Assembly: GCA_026119855.1 (NCBI GenBank)
Contig: JAOWBW010002209.1
Location: 46,633 to 110,632 of the forward strand
From: Campanula takesimana
Lineage: Eukaryota; Streptophyta; Magnoliopsida; Asterales; Campanulaceae
Reading direction: 5' to 3'
Length of the DNA: 64,000 bases
Part shown: positions 20,476 to 31,640 of the stretch, one piece after another
Layout: every line of letters begins with the position of its first letter
How positions within the stretch are numbered: the stretch's first letter is position 1
Translations under genes and position numbers: made by a program
Notes under the pieces: model-generated
Databases searched by the model: none
Told to the model about the DNA's origin: nothing
The model's input: the letters and a program-made list of their open reading frames with translations, nothing else

Positions 20476-21569
20476 TGTTAGTACCCGACCTGAAAATGAG
20501 TTTATTAGGACTTTCCCAAAAGTACAAAGACTTTATAGGAATTAGAAACCTTGCAAAGACTTGTCCCGGATTCCCGAAATATCTCATTTATGACAAAATC
20601 TATCAAAATAGGTAATAAATGGTTTCCTTAAAACCATGCAGAAACCCTAGCTTAAGAATCAAGTCAGCCTGCAGAATTGGCCACGCGGCCAACCTTGTTG
20701 CGCGTTGATCTTGGCCACGCGGCCACTCTTGTAGCCGGCTTCAATCATGGCCAGGCGGCCACCTTTGTCCCAGATGATCTGGACCGTCAGATCTTTCCCT
20801 CAGTTTACTATATAAACCAATCCCATGCTATTGGTTTAGGGTCCGATTTTGAGAGTTCTAAAGTACGAATTTTGGAGTTCTTAAACACTATTTTGCTCTC
20901 TAATTAGCATTCAAACACCCAAGAAGATCCAAGTTTATTTCTTGCCAACATAGGTAAGTTTTTCTAACTTTTTCTTCATGTTCTTGCATCATTTTTAATG
21001 TATATCTTTTATACTCATGTTCTTGCATGTTTATTTATGGTTTCTTCATATGCTTTGCATGCACATTCATATGTTCATAATATGTTCTTCGCGTTCATAG
21101 ATTAAAACCTTATTTATGCTATATTTAGGGTTGCGATCTTCATAATTACATGTTATTTCATAGCCGATGATGATCTAGGGTTCATCAACCCGAGGATGAT
21201 CTAGGAACTACTTCTAAACCCTAATCTTTAGGTAATTCCCCTCTCATTATGCATGATCCCGATTCTTCTGCCTATTCTAATTCTCTCGAACTACGCTGAC
21301 CTGAGCTTCTCACCTTGAGAGGAACGTAGGCAATCTTCGGATCCGGTGTCAATCACTAACATACTACATACACCGCATCATGATAGAAATACCGATCAAT
21401 TCGGGCAATAGGAGTGATAACGTTCAATATTCTTCTCTTGTTGTAATTTGACCCCCGAACCCATTAACATGCTTTTTCTCAATGTTTTGGCTATAATTAA
21501 AACGGCGTGGCGACTCTCATATTTTAATTTTGCTATGAATATTCTCAAATTCAAACACACGTATTCACA
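20476..21569 (+). repeat. 3' LTR of element A
   Basis: 1094 bp, same ends as the 5' LTR and about ten mismatches by eye. The flanking CGCGT at 21570-21574 completes the target duplication. Confidence 0.95.
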
Positions 21570-23862
21570 CGCGTCCGCTTCGGTACCATAAGGAGTCCAA
21601 AGAACCTGTGAGTAGACTTTGTTAGGCAAAGTCTACATAATAACGGAGGGAGTGAAACAATTTGAAAAAGTTTTAATATGAATAACTCACCCTGTCAACA
21701 TGCATCGTGTCAAGAGTTCGGCGATACTGCACTAGATGCTCTAATCCCCTCCTAGCTGTATCAGTCCGTGACCATCTACGGGCTCTCGGCTGCCCCTGCT
21801 GCCAGTGCGGGTCAGAAACTCGCCGGAAATCCGGTAAGTACTCGTATATCCAGGCCTGAGATGTATGTAAAAAAGTATTAAATACTAATCAAATGCAACA
21901 TGTAATTACAGATGGGGGGGAGTCGACAGAGTAAAAAGAAAGTGAATAGAGTAAGATGTACCTCTAGCAGAGTCGCACAACCACCCATCTGCTTGCATCC
22001 GGATCTGGGATCTTTTCCCAACTCTCGGTATAAGTATGCCAACGTAGCTGATCCCCAGGAGAGAGTGGGGAGTGTCTCAAAATCCATGCACAGGGGAAGG
22101 TAGGCTGCATGCACCTTATCCTGACTCTTATCCACGAACATCGTGCAACCCAATAGGTGCAAGATATACGCAGAAGCACGCTGGGCATCTGTCATGCCAC
22201 CTATACAGGAAGAAAAGAGACGCCGGACATCCTTTAATAAGTACCCAGTGCCGCTCAAATGAAGGTGTCTACTGATGCCGGATACGTCAGGCACTGGATC
22301 CGGATACCGAACATGTGCAACTACACAGCTGATACCTATAAATTGAAGATGAAATAACACATTTTAGTACATGAGATGAATGTAGATAGTTCATATAGTC
22401 TTGAAATTGAATATATATAACAACATACCCAGGATATGAAAGACGTCATGTAACGTAATGGTCATCTCCCCTCACGGCATGTGGAACGAGTTAGTCTCAG
22501 GAGACCACCGTTCCAAAAATGCCGTTAGCAGCGCGTGGTTAGGCCTCTGAATGGTGGCATTGTGCAGCTGCTGGATGCCCGATGCATCAACGTGGGTCAG
22601 CCAGGCTCTATCAGTAGCCTCCAGTTCATCACGCTTGAACCTGTTTATTCCAAACAAAAAATATAATCAATACTCGAGATCGAGAAAAGCATGGGATGAT
22701 AATTAATGGAATTTTTAGAGTGTGTGCCAAATAACTTCAAGATTTTAATAGTTTCACATTAATGATTATCTTACTTGTGCAGATGCTGCAGTCTCGTATG
22801 GAAAGTCACCACTGACTCACTAGTGGCGTCCCTCCAAATCTCTCGGGCTCTGTGATCAACAAACCCGTATATAAGAGAAACAACCTATGGACCGCCACCT
22901 GGGTCACTCTGAATCTGCCATGATGGTGGCTCCTCCTCACCCGCATCCTGCCTCCTCCTCCGTCCCTGCCCTCTAGCCACATTCGGACCCCGCCTCCTCC
23001 CATGCCTCAAAGGTCTAACATCTATCTCCTCCTCCTCCTCATCCTCCACCTCATGCTGATCCTTCCCTTCCCCTTCCTGCCCCTCCTCCCCATCCTCACT
23101 ATCTCCTTCCTCCTCCTCCTCACTATCCCCCTCCTTCTCCTCCCCATCCTCACTATCCCCCTCCTCCTCCTCCTCACTATCCCCCTCCTCCTCCTGAACG
23201 TCATCAGATGCTACCGCCTCCTCCTCCCTCTCCTCCTGCTCCTCCTCATCTGTGCATTTCTTGTCATTCTTAGACTTGGTCCGCTTTTCTTTTCTCTCCG
23301 CATTTTCAGCCTTCCTCTTTCTATTGGACGCGGTCATACGTTCACGTGCCTACAAAAAAACAAATACGAGACAATAAATTAGCTATTTAGCATATGGCAA
23401 ATATGAACAATGTAAAGAAAATTAATGGCAGAAAGCATCTCGTGTGAAATCACACGAGACATATCTCGTGTGAAATCATACGAGATGCATCTCGTATAAG
23501 TTCACACGAGACACATCTCGTGTGAACTTATACGAGATGTCTCGTGTGAAGTTATACGAGATGCATCTCATATGATTTCACACGAGATGTGTCTTGTATG
23601 AAATCATACGTGATGCTTTCTGCCATTAACGCCGCCTCTAAACCCAGTTCATACAAAAATCAGGCAATCAATTTGAAACAATCAAACAAAAATTAGACAT
23701 TGGGAATTTTTGGAATGTAAAATTAGGTTAAAATTATGTTTAAATTTACATAGTTACCTTCTTTACAGGCACGGTGCTAGAAGATGCTCCGGCGGCGATG
23801 GCAGTGGCGGTAGAGGCGGCGGCAGCGCCGGAAGGGACCTTCGGAATTTTTACTCTCGCCAT
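21570..23862 (-). pseudogene. plant mobile domain (PMD, MAIN-like) gene, 5' part, exons 1-6
   Basis: Six exons read on the minus strand: 23862-23758, 23349-22775, 22640-22429, 22335-21962, 21855-21691 and 21632-21570, all bounded by GT-AG. Exon 6 then continues at 1705. Exon 1 encodes an Ala-rich start (MARVKIPK...). Exon 2 is basic, then very acidic (Glu/Asp runs), then GGP...SLIYGFVDHRAREIW. Exon 3 has ALLTAFLERWSPETNSFH and GEMTITLHDV, exon 4 LPTLSWGSATLAYLYREL and exon 5 AWIYEYLPDF, all classic PMD (PF10536) landmarks. Two premature stops sit in otherwise well-kept exons: TAG at 22885-22887 and TGA at 22472-22474, the latter where PMD proteins usually have Cys before GEM. With the element A insertion and the CACTA element it is a pseudogene. 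The intact frame elsewhere suggests recent death. Confidence 0.85.
23422..23629. repeat. 208-bp foldback in intron 1 of the PMD gene
   Basis: Begins TTAATGGCAGAAAGCATC and ends with its complement. Between them a 12-13 bp palindrome-like unit ATCTCGTGTGAA/TTCACACGAGAT recurs about ten times in both directions, so the transcript can form one long hairpin or several short ones. No clear target duplication. It could be a small MITE or a small-RNA precursor. Confidence 0.75.
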
Positions 23863-23975
23863 TGTCGACGTCGTGTGGTTGTGCGCGTCGTCGTCGTTGT
23901 TGTTTGAGAGAGAGAGAAAAGAGGGAAAGAGGGATGGGTGAAATCAAAAAATAAAATTAAGTATATATATGGGTA
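23863..23975 (-). promoter_or_regulatory. likely promoter and 5' UTR of the PMD gene
   Basis: A TATATATA run lies at about 23961-23970. A CT-rich leader (GAGAGAGA on the plus strand) precedes the ATG at 23862. The start is inferred from TATA spacing only. Confidence 0.4.
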
Positions 23976-24078
23976 TTTTGGTAATTTAATTAGTTCCCTG
24001 TATTTAAGTTCCCTGTATATAACTATATCCATTTTTTATTGGTGATAGTGAAATTGGATGTACATTTATGGGCTAATA

Positions 24079-24317
24079 CTCCCTCCGTCCGGACTAAAGT
24101 TCTTAGTTTGACTTTACACGGAGATTAAGAAAAAGTAAATGTTGTGAGTATGAAAAAGTAAGTAAGAGAAAGTAGGAGAGATAAAGTGGGTAAGGAGTTT
24201 TTATTGTGAGAATGACAAGTGGGTCTCATAGTCCATTTTAGGTAATAAAGCAACTAAGAACCTTAGTCTGGGACAAACCAAAAAGGAAAGTAAAAACTTA
24301 GTCTCGGACGGAGGGAG
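24079..24317. mobile_element. Stowaway-like MITE (Tc1/mariner type), 239 bp
   Basis: Terminal inverted repeats start CTCCCTCCGTCC at both ends, flanked by TA dinucleotides (24077-24078 and 24318-24319). No coding capacity. It lies between two divergent genes, about 480 bp upstream of the Root cap gene start. Confidence 0.9.
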
Positions 24318-24444
24318 TAGTATTTTGGCCTTAATATTTGTAGAGGAAGCCAAATCACAACACTTAGTTGACTAATCTATACATAAGCTATGTGGGATCA
24401 TGTGTATATGGGAGCCAATGCGTAATATGCAACTTGTGTGTCAA

Positions 24445-24481
<37 letters not shown>
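24445..24481. repeat. GT/GA microsatellite
   Basis: A (GT)n run followed directly by (GA)n, upstream of the Root cap gene. Confidence 0.9.
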
Positions 24482-24482
<1 letters not shown>

Positions 24483-24712
24483 TAGAGAATAAGCAAACTA
24501 ATTAGTACTCTTTTAACTTTTGACCAATTGGCTTAAGCTTATAGTTGAAATCTATAATATTCAAGCCAAAAAATTACATTGACTTGAATAAAATTTATAG
24601 AAGTCATAATAGGAAACACTTTAATTCCTCGCAAACAATGCATGTAACCAGCTTGAAACCCTAAATTCATGCTCAGGTAACTTCACACCATTGTAAATCA
24701 CTTTATGACCTC

Positions 24713-24719
24713 TATAAAA
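24713..24719 (+). promoter_or_regulatory. TATA box of the Root cap gene
   Basis: TATAAAA lies 80 bp before the ATG, giving a short leader of about 50 nt. A good plant TATA context. Confidence 0.6.
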
Positions 24720-24798
24720 GAAGAAAAATATACACCAAACAAATCCACACCCACCCATTAATAACCTCTCTTTCTAATCTTTTGCATCACCCTTAAAC

Positions 24799-26686
24799 AT
24801 GTCCCCGGCAACGGTACGCCTTTTCGGGTGTACCCTACTTCTCGCATTGGCCATTGATGTCGCCGTGGCTCAAACATCACCGGCCGTTCCTGAGCGTCCG
24901 ATGACAGTCGTGTGCAGAAATAGCACTTTCCCTGATTGTTATTACGAGTACGCTTTATGTCCCAAGTCTTGCCCTCGTGCTTGTGACTTGGACTGTGCTT
25001 CGTGCACCCCCGTTTGTACAGGTGCACCACCCAAACCCAGAAGAAGAAACCGTTATCCTCCACCCCCTTCAGAAATCCCTATTTCTTCACCGCCCCCTCC
25101 AGAAATTCCTATTTCTTCACCACCCCCTCCAATTGTCATAACTCCGTCCCCACCTCCTCCGGTTATCCCTACTCCTTCACCACCACCTCCGGCAATCCCA
25201 ACTCCGTCACCTCCGCCTGTAACAGAAATTTCACGTAAGGAAGTATACTGCGGCAATCAGAATTACACTACTTGCTATAAACAGAGGCATTATTGTCCAA
25301 GTTCTTGTCCGGACCAATGTGAAGTTGAGTGTGACACTTGCAAACCCGTATGCGGTAAGTATATTTCTCAATCGTATATGCAAATAGTTTACATTTTTTT
25401 TTTTTTTGATAAAATGTCTCCGTTACTAAATGTATGTCCAATTTCAAAATTTTCAATCCCAAAATCCATGTCTTTTTAGTAAAAAGTAAGTGTTCATAAG
25501 TGTGTAACAAGAATACTTATGCATCTTTGCCATAGAATTATCTAATAAATGGACATATATCGCTATGTTCACTTAATGAAATTCGGACATTTACTTAGGG
25601 ATTTAGGGACTGAGCTAGTCTATTAAAAAAAAATAAAAAATACTACCTCCATCCTAGCTCGGTAGGCACAGTTTGAATTTTTTTGGTCAACTCAATCATA
25701 ATATTTGAAAATCTAGATATATTTATGCAATTCTAGAAAAATCTATTGGTACTATTCCCAACGGTGAAACAATAACATTTTTAAAAATTGAATAGGAATA
25801 TCAAGATTTACGGTCTATTTTTGATTGAGTTGACCAAATAATAACTGCTCACACTGAGCTGAGACGAAAAAATTAGCCATGAATATTACTAACAATTTAA
25901 TATTTTTTTTTATTAATTTCCATAGGTTGCAATAGGCCAGGAGCTATATGCCAAGACCCAAGATTCATCGGTGGTGACGGAATCACCTTCTACTTCCACG
26001 GCAAGAAAGACAGAAATTTCTGCGTAGTCTCCGATTCAAATCTCCACATCAACGCTCACTTCATCGGAAAAAGAAACCAAAACATGGGCAGAGACTTCAC
26101 TTGGGTCCAATCCCTCGGTATCCTTTTCGACACCCACCAAATATCCATCTCCGCCAAAAAAACATCCACATGGAACGACGCAATTGACCGTCTCAACCTC
26201 TCCTTCAATGGCAAATCAATTCAAATCCCAGAAATCGAGGGAGCCAAAACTATCACCGCCCCGGGGGTGTCCATAACAAGGTCAGGTCCCACCAACGCAG
26301 TTGTCATTGAAGTGGCTGGTAATTTCAAGATCCAAGCTAGAGTCGTCCCCATCACGAAAAAGGAGTCTCGAGTACATAATTATGGTGTCACGGACGAAGA
26401 TTGCTTTGCGCATCTTGATATGGCGTTTAAATTTTACTCGTTGACCGGGGAAGTGGATGGCGTTTTGGGTCAAACATATGGGAGGGAGTATGTGAGTAGG
26501 GCGAAAATGGGAATTGAGATGCCTGTTTTGGGTGGTGACAAGCAGTTTGCCTCGTCGGGTTTGTTCTCTACAGATTGTGCTGCTGCTAAGTTTAATGGAC
26601 GTAGTGATTCGGTGATGCAGGTTGGGTATGGAAACATGGACTGTGCAAGTGGAATTGATGGACTTGGTGTAGTGTGCAAGAGATAA
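24799..26686 (+). CDS. Root cap family secreted Cys- and Pro-rich protein (two exons)
   Basis: Two exons, 24799-25354 and 25926-26686, with GT-AG borders join in frame to give 438 residues. Residues 1-24 are a signal peptide ending AVA. Residues 39-73 form a Cys-rich module (C...CYYEYALCPKSCP...C..DC..C.PVC). Residues 75-144 are an extensin-like linker with repeated SPPPP. Residues 151-185 repeat the Cys module. From about 186 comes the Root cap domain (PF06830 type), with CNRPGAICQDPRFIGGDG, FYFHGKKDRNFCVVSD and SNLHINAHFIG, ending VVCKR. Family members are secreted and expressed in root-cap and other surface tissues; the biochemical role is unknown. No stops or frameshifts are seen. The 571-bp intron holds a MITE relic. 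This is the only intact host gene in the window. Confidence 0.9.
25643..25875. mobile_element. degenerate MITE in the Root cap gene intron
   Basis: Starts CTACCTCCATCCTAGCTC after a TA. Its right end carries the complement of TTGGTCAACTCAATCA and of an AGCTC segment, giving about 50-bp imperfect inverted arms. The outermost right bases have decayed. Stowaway-like by its ends. Confidence 0.65.
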
Positions 26687-26759
26687 AAGAAGGGGTCTCA
26701 TGTTCTTTGTTTGAAGTGAAGATAACTACTTAAGTTATTTTGTTATGGATGTGCAATGT

Positions 26760-26765
26760 AATAAA
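26760..26765 (+). terminator. candidate poly(A) signal of the Root cap gene
   Basis: AATAAA about 75 bp after the stop codon. A T-rich, then AT-rich 3' UTR follows. Confidence 0.45.
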
Positions 26766-26879
26766 GCCTTCAATATGTTAAGGAATAACATCTAATGTAA
26801 CTCAATTAAAATGTTTGAATCATCATATTTATAAAGTAAAATAACTAGTCTTATTATTGGGTATTACAAGATAGACAAT

Positions 26880-27107
26880 TGATAAATAATATGGAGGAAG
26901 GAGAAATATTTTAGAGAACTTGATTGTTATTTCACAACTTGATGATTTCCATCAACATTACAAGCCTATTTGTACTTGTGCTAGAATGATTATAGAATAA
27001 TCATCTTATCCTAAACATTAAAGTAATTCATGTTTATCATTATTCATATATGAACTTATTCATGAATGTCCTTTGATATATCCAAAGCTTTGCACATTAT
27101 CCTAACA
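26880..27107 (-). repeat. 3' LTR of a copia element
   Basis: On the minus strand it begins TGTTAGGATAATGTGC and ends ATTATTTATCA (228 bp). It is preceded by a purine tract (AAGGGGTTGCA) at 27108-27118 and, before that, the copia RNase H end. The LTR is short, as in small copia lineages. Confidence 0.65.
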
Positions 27108-27116
27108 TGCAACCCC

Positions 27117-27882
27117 TTAATGTGCAAATGGTTTGACTCCCATAGCTTCTCTAAGTTGCTGGAACCTTTCTTTTGGTAACGCCTTGGTGAAAATATCTGC
27201 AACCTGCTCTTCACTCATGCAATATTCTGGCTTGATTTCTTTTCCTTCAATAGCCTCGCGGATCAAGTGATGCTTGATCTCAATATGCTTTGATCGGCTA
27301 TGAAAAACAAGATTATTGGCCATTGTTATTGCAGATTTGTTGTCACAATGAAGTACCACTGCTCCATTGTTCTTCTCTCCATCTTCTAATATTCTCTTCA
27401 ACCAAATTGCTTGTTGTGTTGCAAGATATACTCCGCTTTTGCCGTAGATTGCGCAACACTTTGTTGATTCTTTGAACTCCTTGAGAAAGCTCCTGAACCG
27501 AGAAACAATAATGGTCGGATGTGCTTTTTCTGTCATCAACAGAACCGGCCCAATCACTATCACAAAATCCAATCAACTTAATTTCACACCCGCTGTCATA
27601 TTTAATTCCATAATCAAGCGTGCCTTGAATGTATCTTAACACCCTTTTTGCTACACCAAAAAATGAACATGACTTGGTCCACTCATGAATCGAGAGAGTA
27701 GACTTGCTGCAAACATGATATCTAGCCTTGTAGCTATGAGATAGAGTAAATTCCCAATCAAACTTCTGTAGTAACATGAATCTTCTTTCTTGCTTCCATC
27801 ATCTTTCATCAATTTCTCATTAGCAACAAGTGGCGTGTCAACTGGCTTACACCCAACCATGTTGAATTTTTTCAATGTCTTC
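27117..27882 (-). pseudogene. copia pol fragment: reverse transcriptase end and RNase H
   Basis: Read on the minus strand from 27882. First comes the conserved post-RT segment of copia Pol (KKFNMVGCKPVDTPL, then YYRSLIGNLLYL). After a frameshift near 27650-27480 the RNase H end follows (AIWLKRILEDGE, CDNKSAITMANN, RSKHIEIKHHLIRE, VADIFTKALP). The copy begins abruptly at 27882 beside another LTR-like sequence, so Gag, protease, integrase and most of RT are missing. It lies 430 bp after the Root cap gene stop, in opposite orientation. Not functional. Confidence 0.85.
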
Positions 27883-28018
27883 TGTTGGGTTTCCTCATAA
27901 CATGCACAGCGGAATTAAGTATTTAAATTTTCTAGAAACCCAAAGCCCATAGATCCATTCATGTGATTAAATCAAATACAACATAATGAATACTAGAATA
28001 CTAACCCTTGATGCCTTT
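27883..28018. repeat. fragment of another LTR (copia-like)
   Basis: Starts TGTTGGGTTTCC at the break in the copia pol and contains CACAGCGGAATTAAG, seen in some plant copia LTRs. It is cut at 28018 by element C. I cannot show its other end or a target duplication. Confidence 0.4.
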
Positions 28019-29021
28019 TGTAGACACCCCGCCTTGGACCGCTCACCCTGATTGCACAATTGATTTTGTGTTTCTCCCTCTTTTAAGTGTTTCCTGTTAG
28101 TTTCTGTTACTTTGGTTAAGTTCCAGACGGACTCCGTTAAGTCCCGGGACTAAACTGAATAACAGTTCTAACTTTCTAGTCCATTCTGTCAAAATTGCTT
28201 CTCAGAGTCGCGCGCCTCCGCCCCTTGAGGCCAGACGCGCGCGCCTTCCGCCGCCTAGGTGGGATGCGCGCGCTTCTGGGGCGTGTCAGTTACAGATTCT
28301 GCCCAAGAATCTCTCCCTTGCTCATTATACATGATTTTGCCTGGGAAAGATTTCTTGGAGACTCCGTTTGGCTCCAAAAACAGTCATTTTTCAACTATAA
28401 AAACCCCTCCAATCCATCATTGGAGGAGGACCTTGGACATCATTACTTTCAAACCTTTTTACTCACTTCTTTCCTAGACTTCTTCTTGGGACTTCTTCAA
28501 CAAAGTATTCAACCTCTTCTTCAAGGCTTTACAAGAGGTTCTTTTTGAATGATACTATAGGTAAATGTCTTAAACATTTCTCCTCTTCTTCTTCTTCTTC
28601 TTCTTCTTCTTCAATTAAATGTGCAATCACCCAAAACCATTTGGGACATGACACCAACGGTCCTTTCATTACATTGAATTGGCCTAGGAGTCATCTCCCT
28701 ACATTTCGAACTCTAAAACCCCTTTTTATCATCGTTTTAATAGGAAGAACACATTTATCTTTAAAAGTGAATTATGAACAAACAAGACCGACTTTGCTCG
28801 AGCGAAATGGGTGTTTAAGTACTTCTTATTTCGTAACCTAACCCCCGAACCCCTCATCCCAAAGAATCTCTGTTTTCGTAAATCAAACGTAGGCTCATAA
28901 ACATTAGGTTTTCTTACGTTCCTAAAAAACGTGGGTGGCGACTCTAAAACATCAATTAGACATCCTAGGGTAATTCACGTGCTCGAGCCTAAGCCGTGGT
29001 CCCGCCCCCAGGGTATCTACA
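28019..29021 (+). repeat. 5' LTR of element C
   Basis: Begins TGTAGACACCCC and ends GGGTATCTACA, so the ends are TGTAGA/TCTACA. TATAAAAA lies at 28396. GC-rich words (CGCGCGCCT type) sit at 28204, 28230 and 28264. GTGGCGACTCT occurs at 28935, before the LTR end. Confidence 0.85.
28199..28403 (+). promoter_or_regulatory. LTR promoter of element C
   Basis: Three GCGCGCGCCT-like words lie 115-200 bp upstream of TATAAAAA (28396-28403). A donor-like ATAG|GTAAATGTC follows near 28559, as in other LTRs here. Confidence 0.5.
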
Positions 29022-29022
29022 G

Positions 29023-29040
29023 TGGCGACTCCGCTGGGGA
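29023..29040 (+). other. primer-binding site of element C
   Basis: TGGCGACTCCGCTGGGGA one base after the LTR, the same motif as in A and B with one substitution. The U5 echo is at 28936-28945. Confidence 0.7.
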
Positions 29041-30359
29041 ACGCTTGAGGGTTAAACTTGTGTTTCTGTTCATAATTCACTTTTCTGGGCATTCTGGAAA
29101 TTGACATGGGAAGCGCGCGCCTCGGACCTTCATGGTCCAAAGCGCGCGCGTCCCGAGTCAAATTCCAGAATCGCCCGCCTTCCATGTGTTCTTCCTACTC
29201 TTCCTATTATTTCGTGCTAACAAACATTGCAGGGGTTCCATCACACAATCAGGACCAGGGTAATCCCCTGAGTCTATAAGTTTCTGATAATCTGACAGGT
29301 GAGCCCAGAAGCGGGCGCCTCCCAGTTTCTATGCGCCAGGCGCACGTTTCCCACAACACTAGCCTGAGGCGCGCGCTTCTGGGCCAATTTCCAGGGCAAG
29401 AACAGGTTTCAGTGACTGAACAGAACAGTGGGGTGTGGGCACAGTTGCCTGCATCAGAACAGAATTGAACCCTTGGACTGTTTAATTTTATGTTTTTATT
29501 TACCGGTCACACGGGTGATTCGGGAGTTGTAATTTACGTGCTTATGTGTTTTTTTATCTTTTCTTTTCAAAAAAATAAAATAAAAAATTATCACGTGATA
29601 GACCTCACACTACATGCACATTATTCCTATAAATTGCTCACTATCGAGTCGCAAAAGTCCAACCCCAAACCCGTCGAGGCCTGTCCTAGAAAGTTTCAAG
29701 CTCCACTCGACCTTGGCTCTTTCGAAGCGGTAAACCTCAGCCCGTGGCGTAGTTCATGACTACATGCCGGGGGTGACCTTTAAACCTCTCTTTAGCCGAG
29801 CACAAAACCACACAATTCTAGTTAGGGTCTAACACTCCGTGACTCAAGTTGGTTTCCATGTACCGAGATTTCCCTAAACTAATGTCTTCAAATCATACAT
29901 GCCAACTTGTTGAAACGGACGCAATAAAAATCCGTCCCCAAAAGTGGTTATTTTGGACGAAAATAAAAATCCGTCCCCGCATGTATGCTTTACTACATTA
30001 ATTTAGTTTAATCCCGATACATGTAGGATTCACAAACGTGATGGAATCCGATGAGTATATGGGACCGCGAGATGGTCTATACACTAGTGTGACGATTCCA
30101 TTATCTTCTTAGAAACCCCAAAAGGGACCCATTCCCCCCGACTTATAAATAAAAAAAAAGAGTCTTTTTTCTTATGTGGTTCGAGTCGTGTGCCCAACTG
30201 TGTGTTCTCAACCTCTTCATGGAGCGAAAGTGTGAACCGAAACTGACAAGGGCTACTTCTCCAATTATAGGTCCGATTGGTACTCTCCGCATCTACAGAG
30301 ATTCATCCAACAGGCTTGTCCGTGAAACGATCACTCCAACAGCTTCTACATCATCAATG
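29041..30359 (+). other. 5' leader of element C
   Basis: No convincing gene. GC-rich words of the LTR type recur here (about 29112, 29142, 29304 and 29366). Two related GGACGGATTTTTAT-like segments in opposite orientation lie near 29925-29970. Confidence 0.5.
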
Positions 30360-31640
30360 GCCGGCGACTCCAACACCAACAACGCCATGACTCTCGAACA
30401 GCTTTCTGCCATGGTTCAAACACTCCAACAACAAGTCTCTACCCTTAACCAAGAGGCTCAAACCAAAGAAGATTTGTGGCAAGCTCATGTCGACAGTCAA
30501 AGGGAGGCCCACGAAGCCGAGGTTGACCTACTGAAAGCCAAGCTCCTCAAGCTCTCCAAGAACAAGGGGGTTAATGACAATGAGGAATCCGAGTGGACCA
30601 AGGGTTTGTTTGAAAGCCCATATGTCAGTGCCCGCACCAAAAAAGTGGGGGGGACCAAGCACCGACAACAACGACCCCAAAATGGTCGATTCTATCATGG
30701 CCTACATTGATCAGAAATTCGACGGCCTCAACATGGGAAAAGGCTCCAACACAAGCCTTTATCAGTCATCCATCCTCATGAGCACGATGGCCGCTCTCCC
30801 CGACAAATTCAAGATGCCCGACATTAGCAAGTTTAAGGGCAACTCATGCCCGATGGCTCACATCGAGACTTACATTTGGGCTATGGTTCCGAAGAAGGTC
30901 TCCCCAAAATTTATGGCTCAATGCTTTCCTCTCACCCTCGAGGGGGCGGCCAAGGATTGGTATGCACCTCTCCTGCTCACTGTCTGTCTTGATTGGGATG
31001 CCGCTATGCTTGCCTTCAAGAATCAATATCAAGGCAATACCACTCACCGGCCCACAAGGAAAGAGCTCGAGAATACCACTCAAAGAGACAACGAGTCCTT
31101 CATTGACTTCACAAGGAGATGGAATGACAAGCTCTCTGAAATTGTTGAGAGGCCGAACACAAAAGAGCAAATGGACATTTTTCTCAAATGTCTCAAGATT
31201 GATCTCCGCACCCACCTAAGTAGGGCTTGCTACTCCGACTTCTCCCAAATGTATGAGGCGGGGGTACACATGGATGACTTGCTCAAGGAGATTAAGAAGG
31301 CCACTCCTACCTACCGATACAAGGCTGCCTCTGGTTCAAACAAAGAGGCTTCTGTCAATGCCGTTACCACCGACAAAGGGAACTACAAGAAGGTCCCTCC
31401 ACCACAAGGCAAGCGGTTCCAAAACGACCGCGTCTACACTCCTCAATGGCATGACCATCACCGAAGCCTTTGAAGCTCTAAAGGCCAAGGAACAAATCAC
31501 CCTCTTCAAGGGTACAAGCAACCACAACCGCTCCATCCCAATCATGCCCACCACAAATGGTGCGACTACCATCAATGCACCGGCCACCTCACCGAGGATT
31601 GCTTCTCCATCCGCAACACCATCCAAGACCTCATAGACAA
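30360..31640 (+). pseudogene. gag of element C, frameshifted
   Basis: A start at 30360 (MAGDSNTNNAMTLEQLS) leads into a helical segment with Gln-rich heptads. A frameshift at a run of G near 30650 breaks it. The next frame holds the TAT Gag core (KFKMPDISKFKG, then FPLTLEGAAKDWY, FKNQYQ and ESFIDFTRRWNDK, about 30790-31140). A second frameshift lies near 31440. The CCHC-like knuckle CDYHQCTGHLTEDC is at about 31565-31610, followed by IQDLIDKKEF. Gag packages RNA and forms the particle. The core here is the part missing from the A/B gag. Confidence 0.85.

Larger units (their letters stand above)
1706..21569 (+). mobile_element. element A: large non-autonomous LTR retrotransposon (TR-GAG/LARD type, TAT-related)
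   Basis: Two LTRs of equal length (1094 bp) begin TGTTAG and end TTCACA. They are flanked by the 5-bp duplication CGCGT (1701-1705 and 21570-21574). By eye the LTRs differ at only about ten positions, so the insertion is young. The interior has a primer-site motif, a gag-like ORF with a CCHC-like knuckle, and a purine tract, but no protease, reverse transcriptase, RNase H or integrase. The rest is arrays of short inverted repeats and conserved hairpins. A 6.4-kb Tekay-like element is nested inside. Without it A is about 13.5 kb. Element B at 52223 is a second member. The gag and primer motif resemble TAT/Ogre gypsy elements, the likely helper lineage. Confidence 0.9.

Noticed and set aside
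23002..23382. Plus-strand ORF rich in Leu and Pro
   Set aside because: Mirror of the acidic Glu/Asp-coding exon 2 of the PMD gene on the other strand.
29725..29770. GGCGTAGTTCATGACTACATGCC, a possible further hairpin copy (in pieces: GCGTAGTTC and GACTACATG)
   Set aside because: Lacks the TTGATTCC or CTGAGC part and the second arm; not close enough to the consensus.
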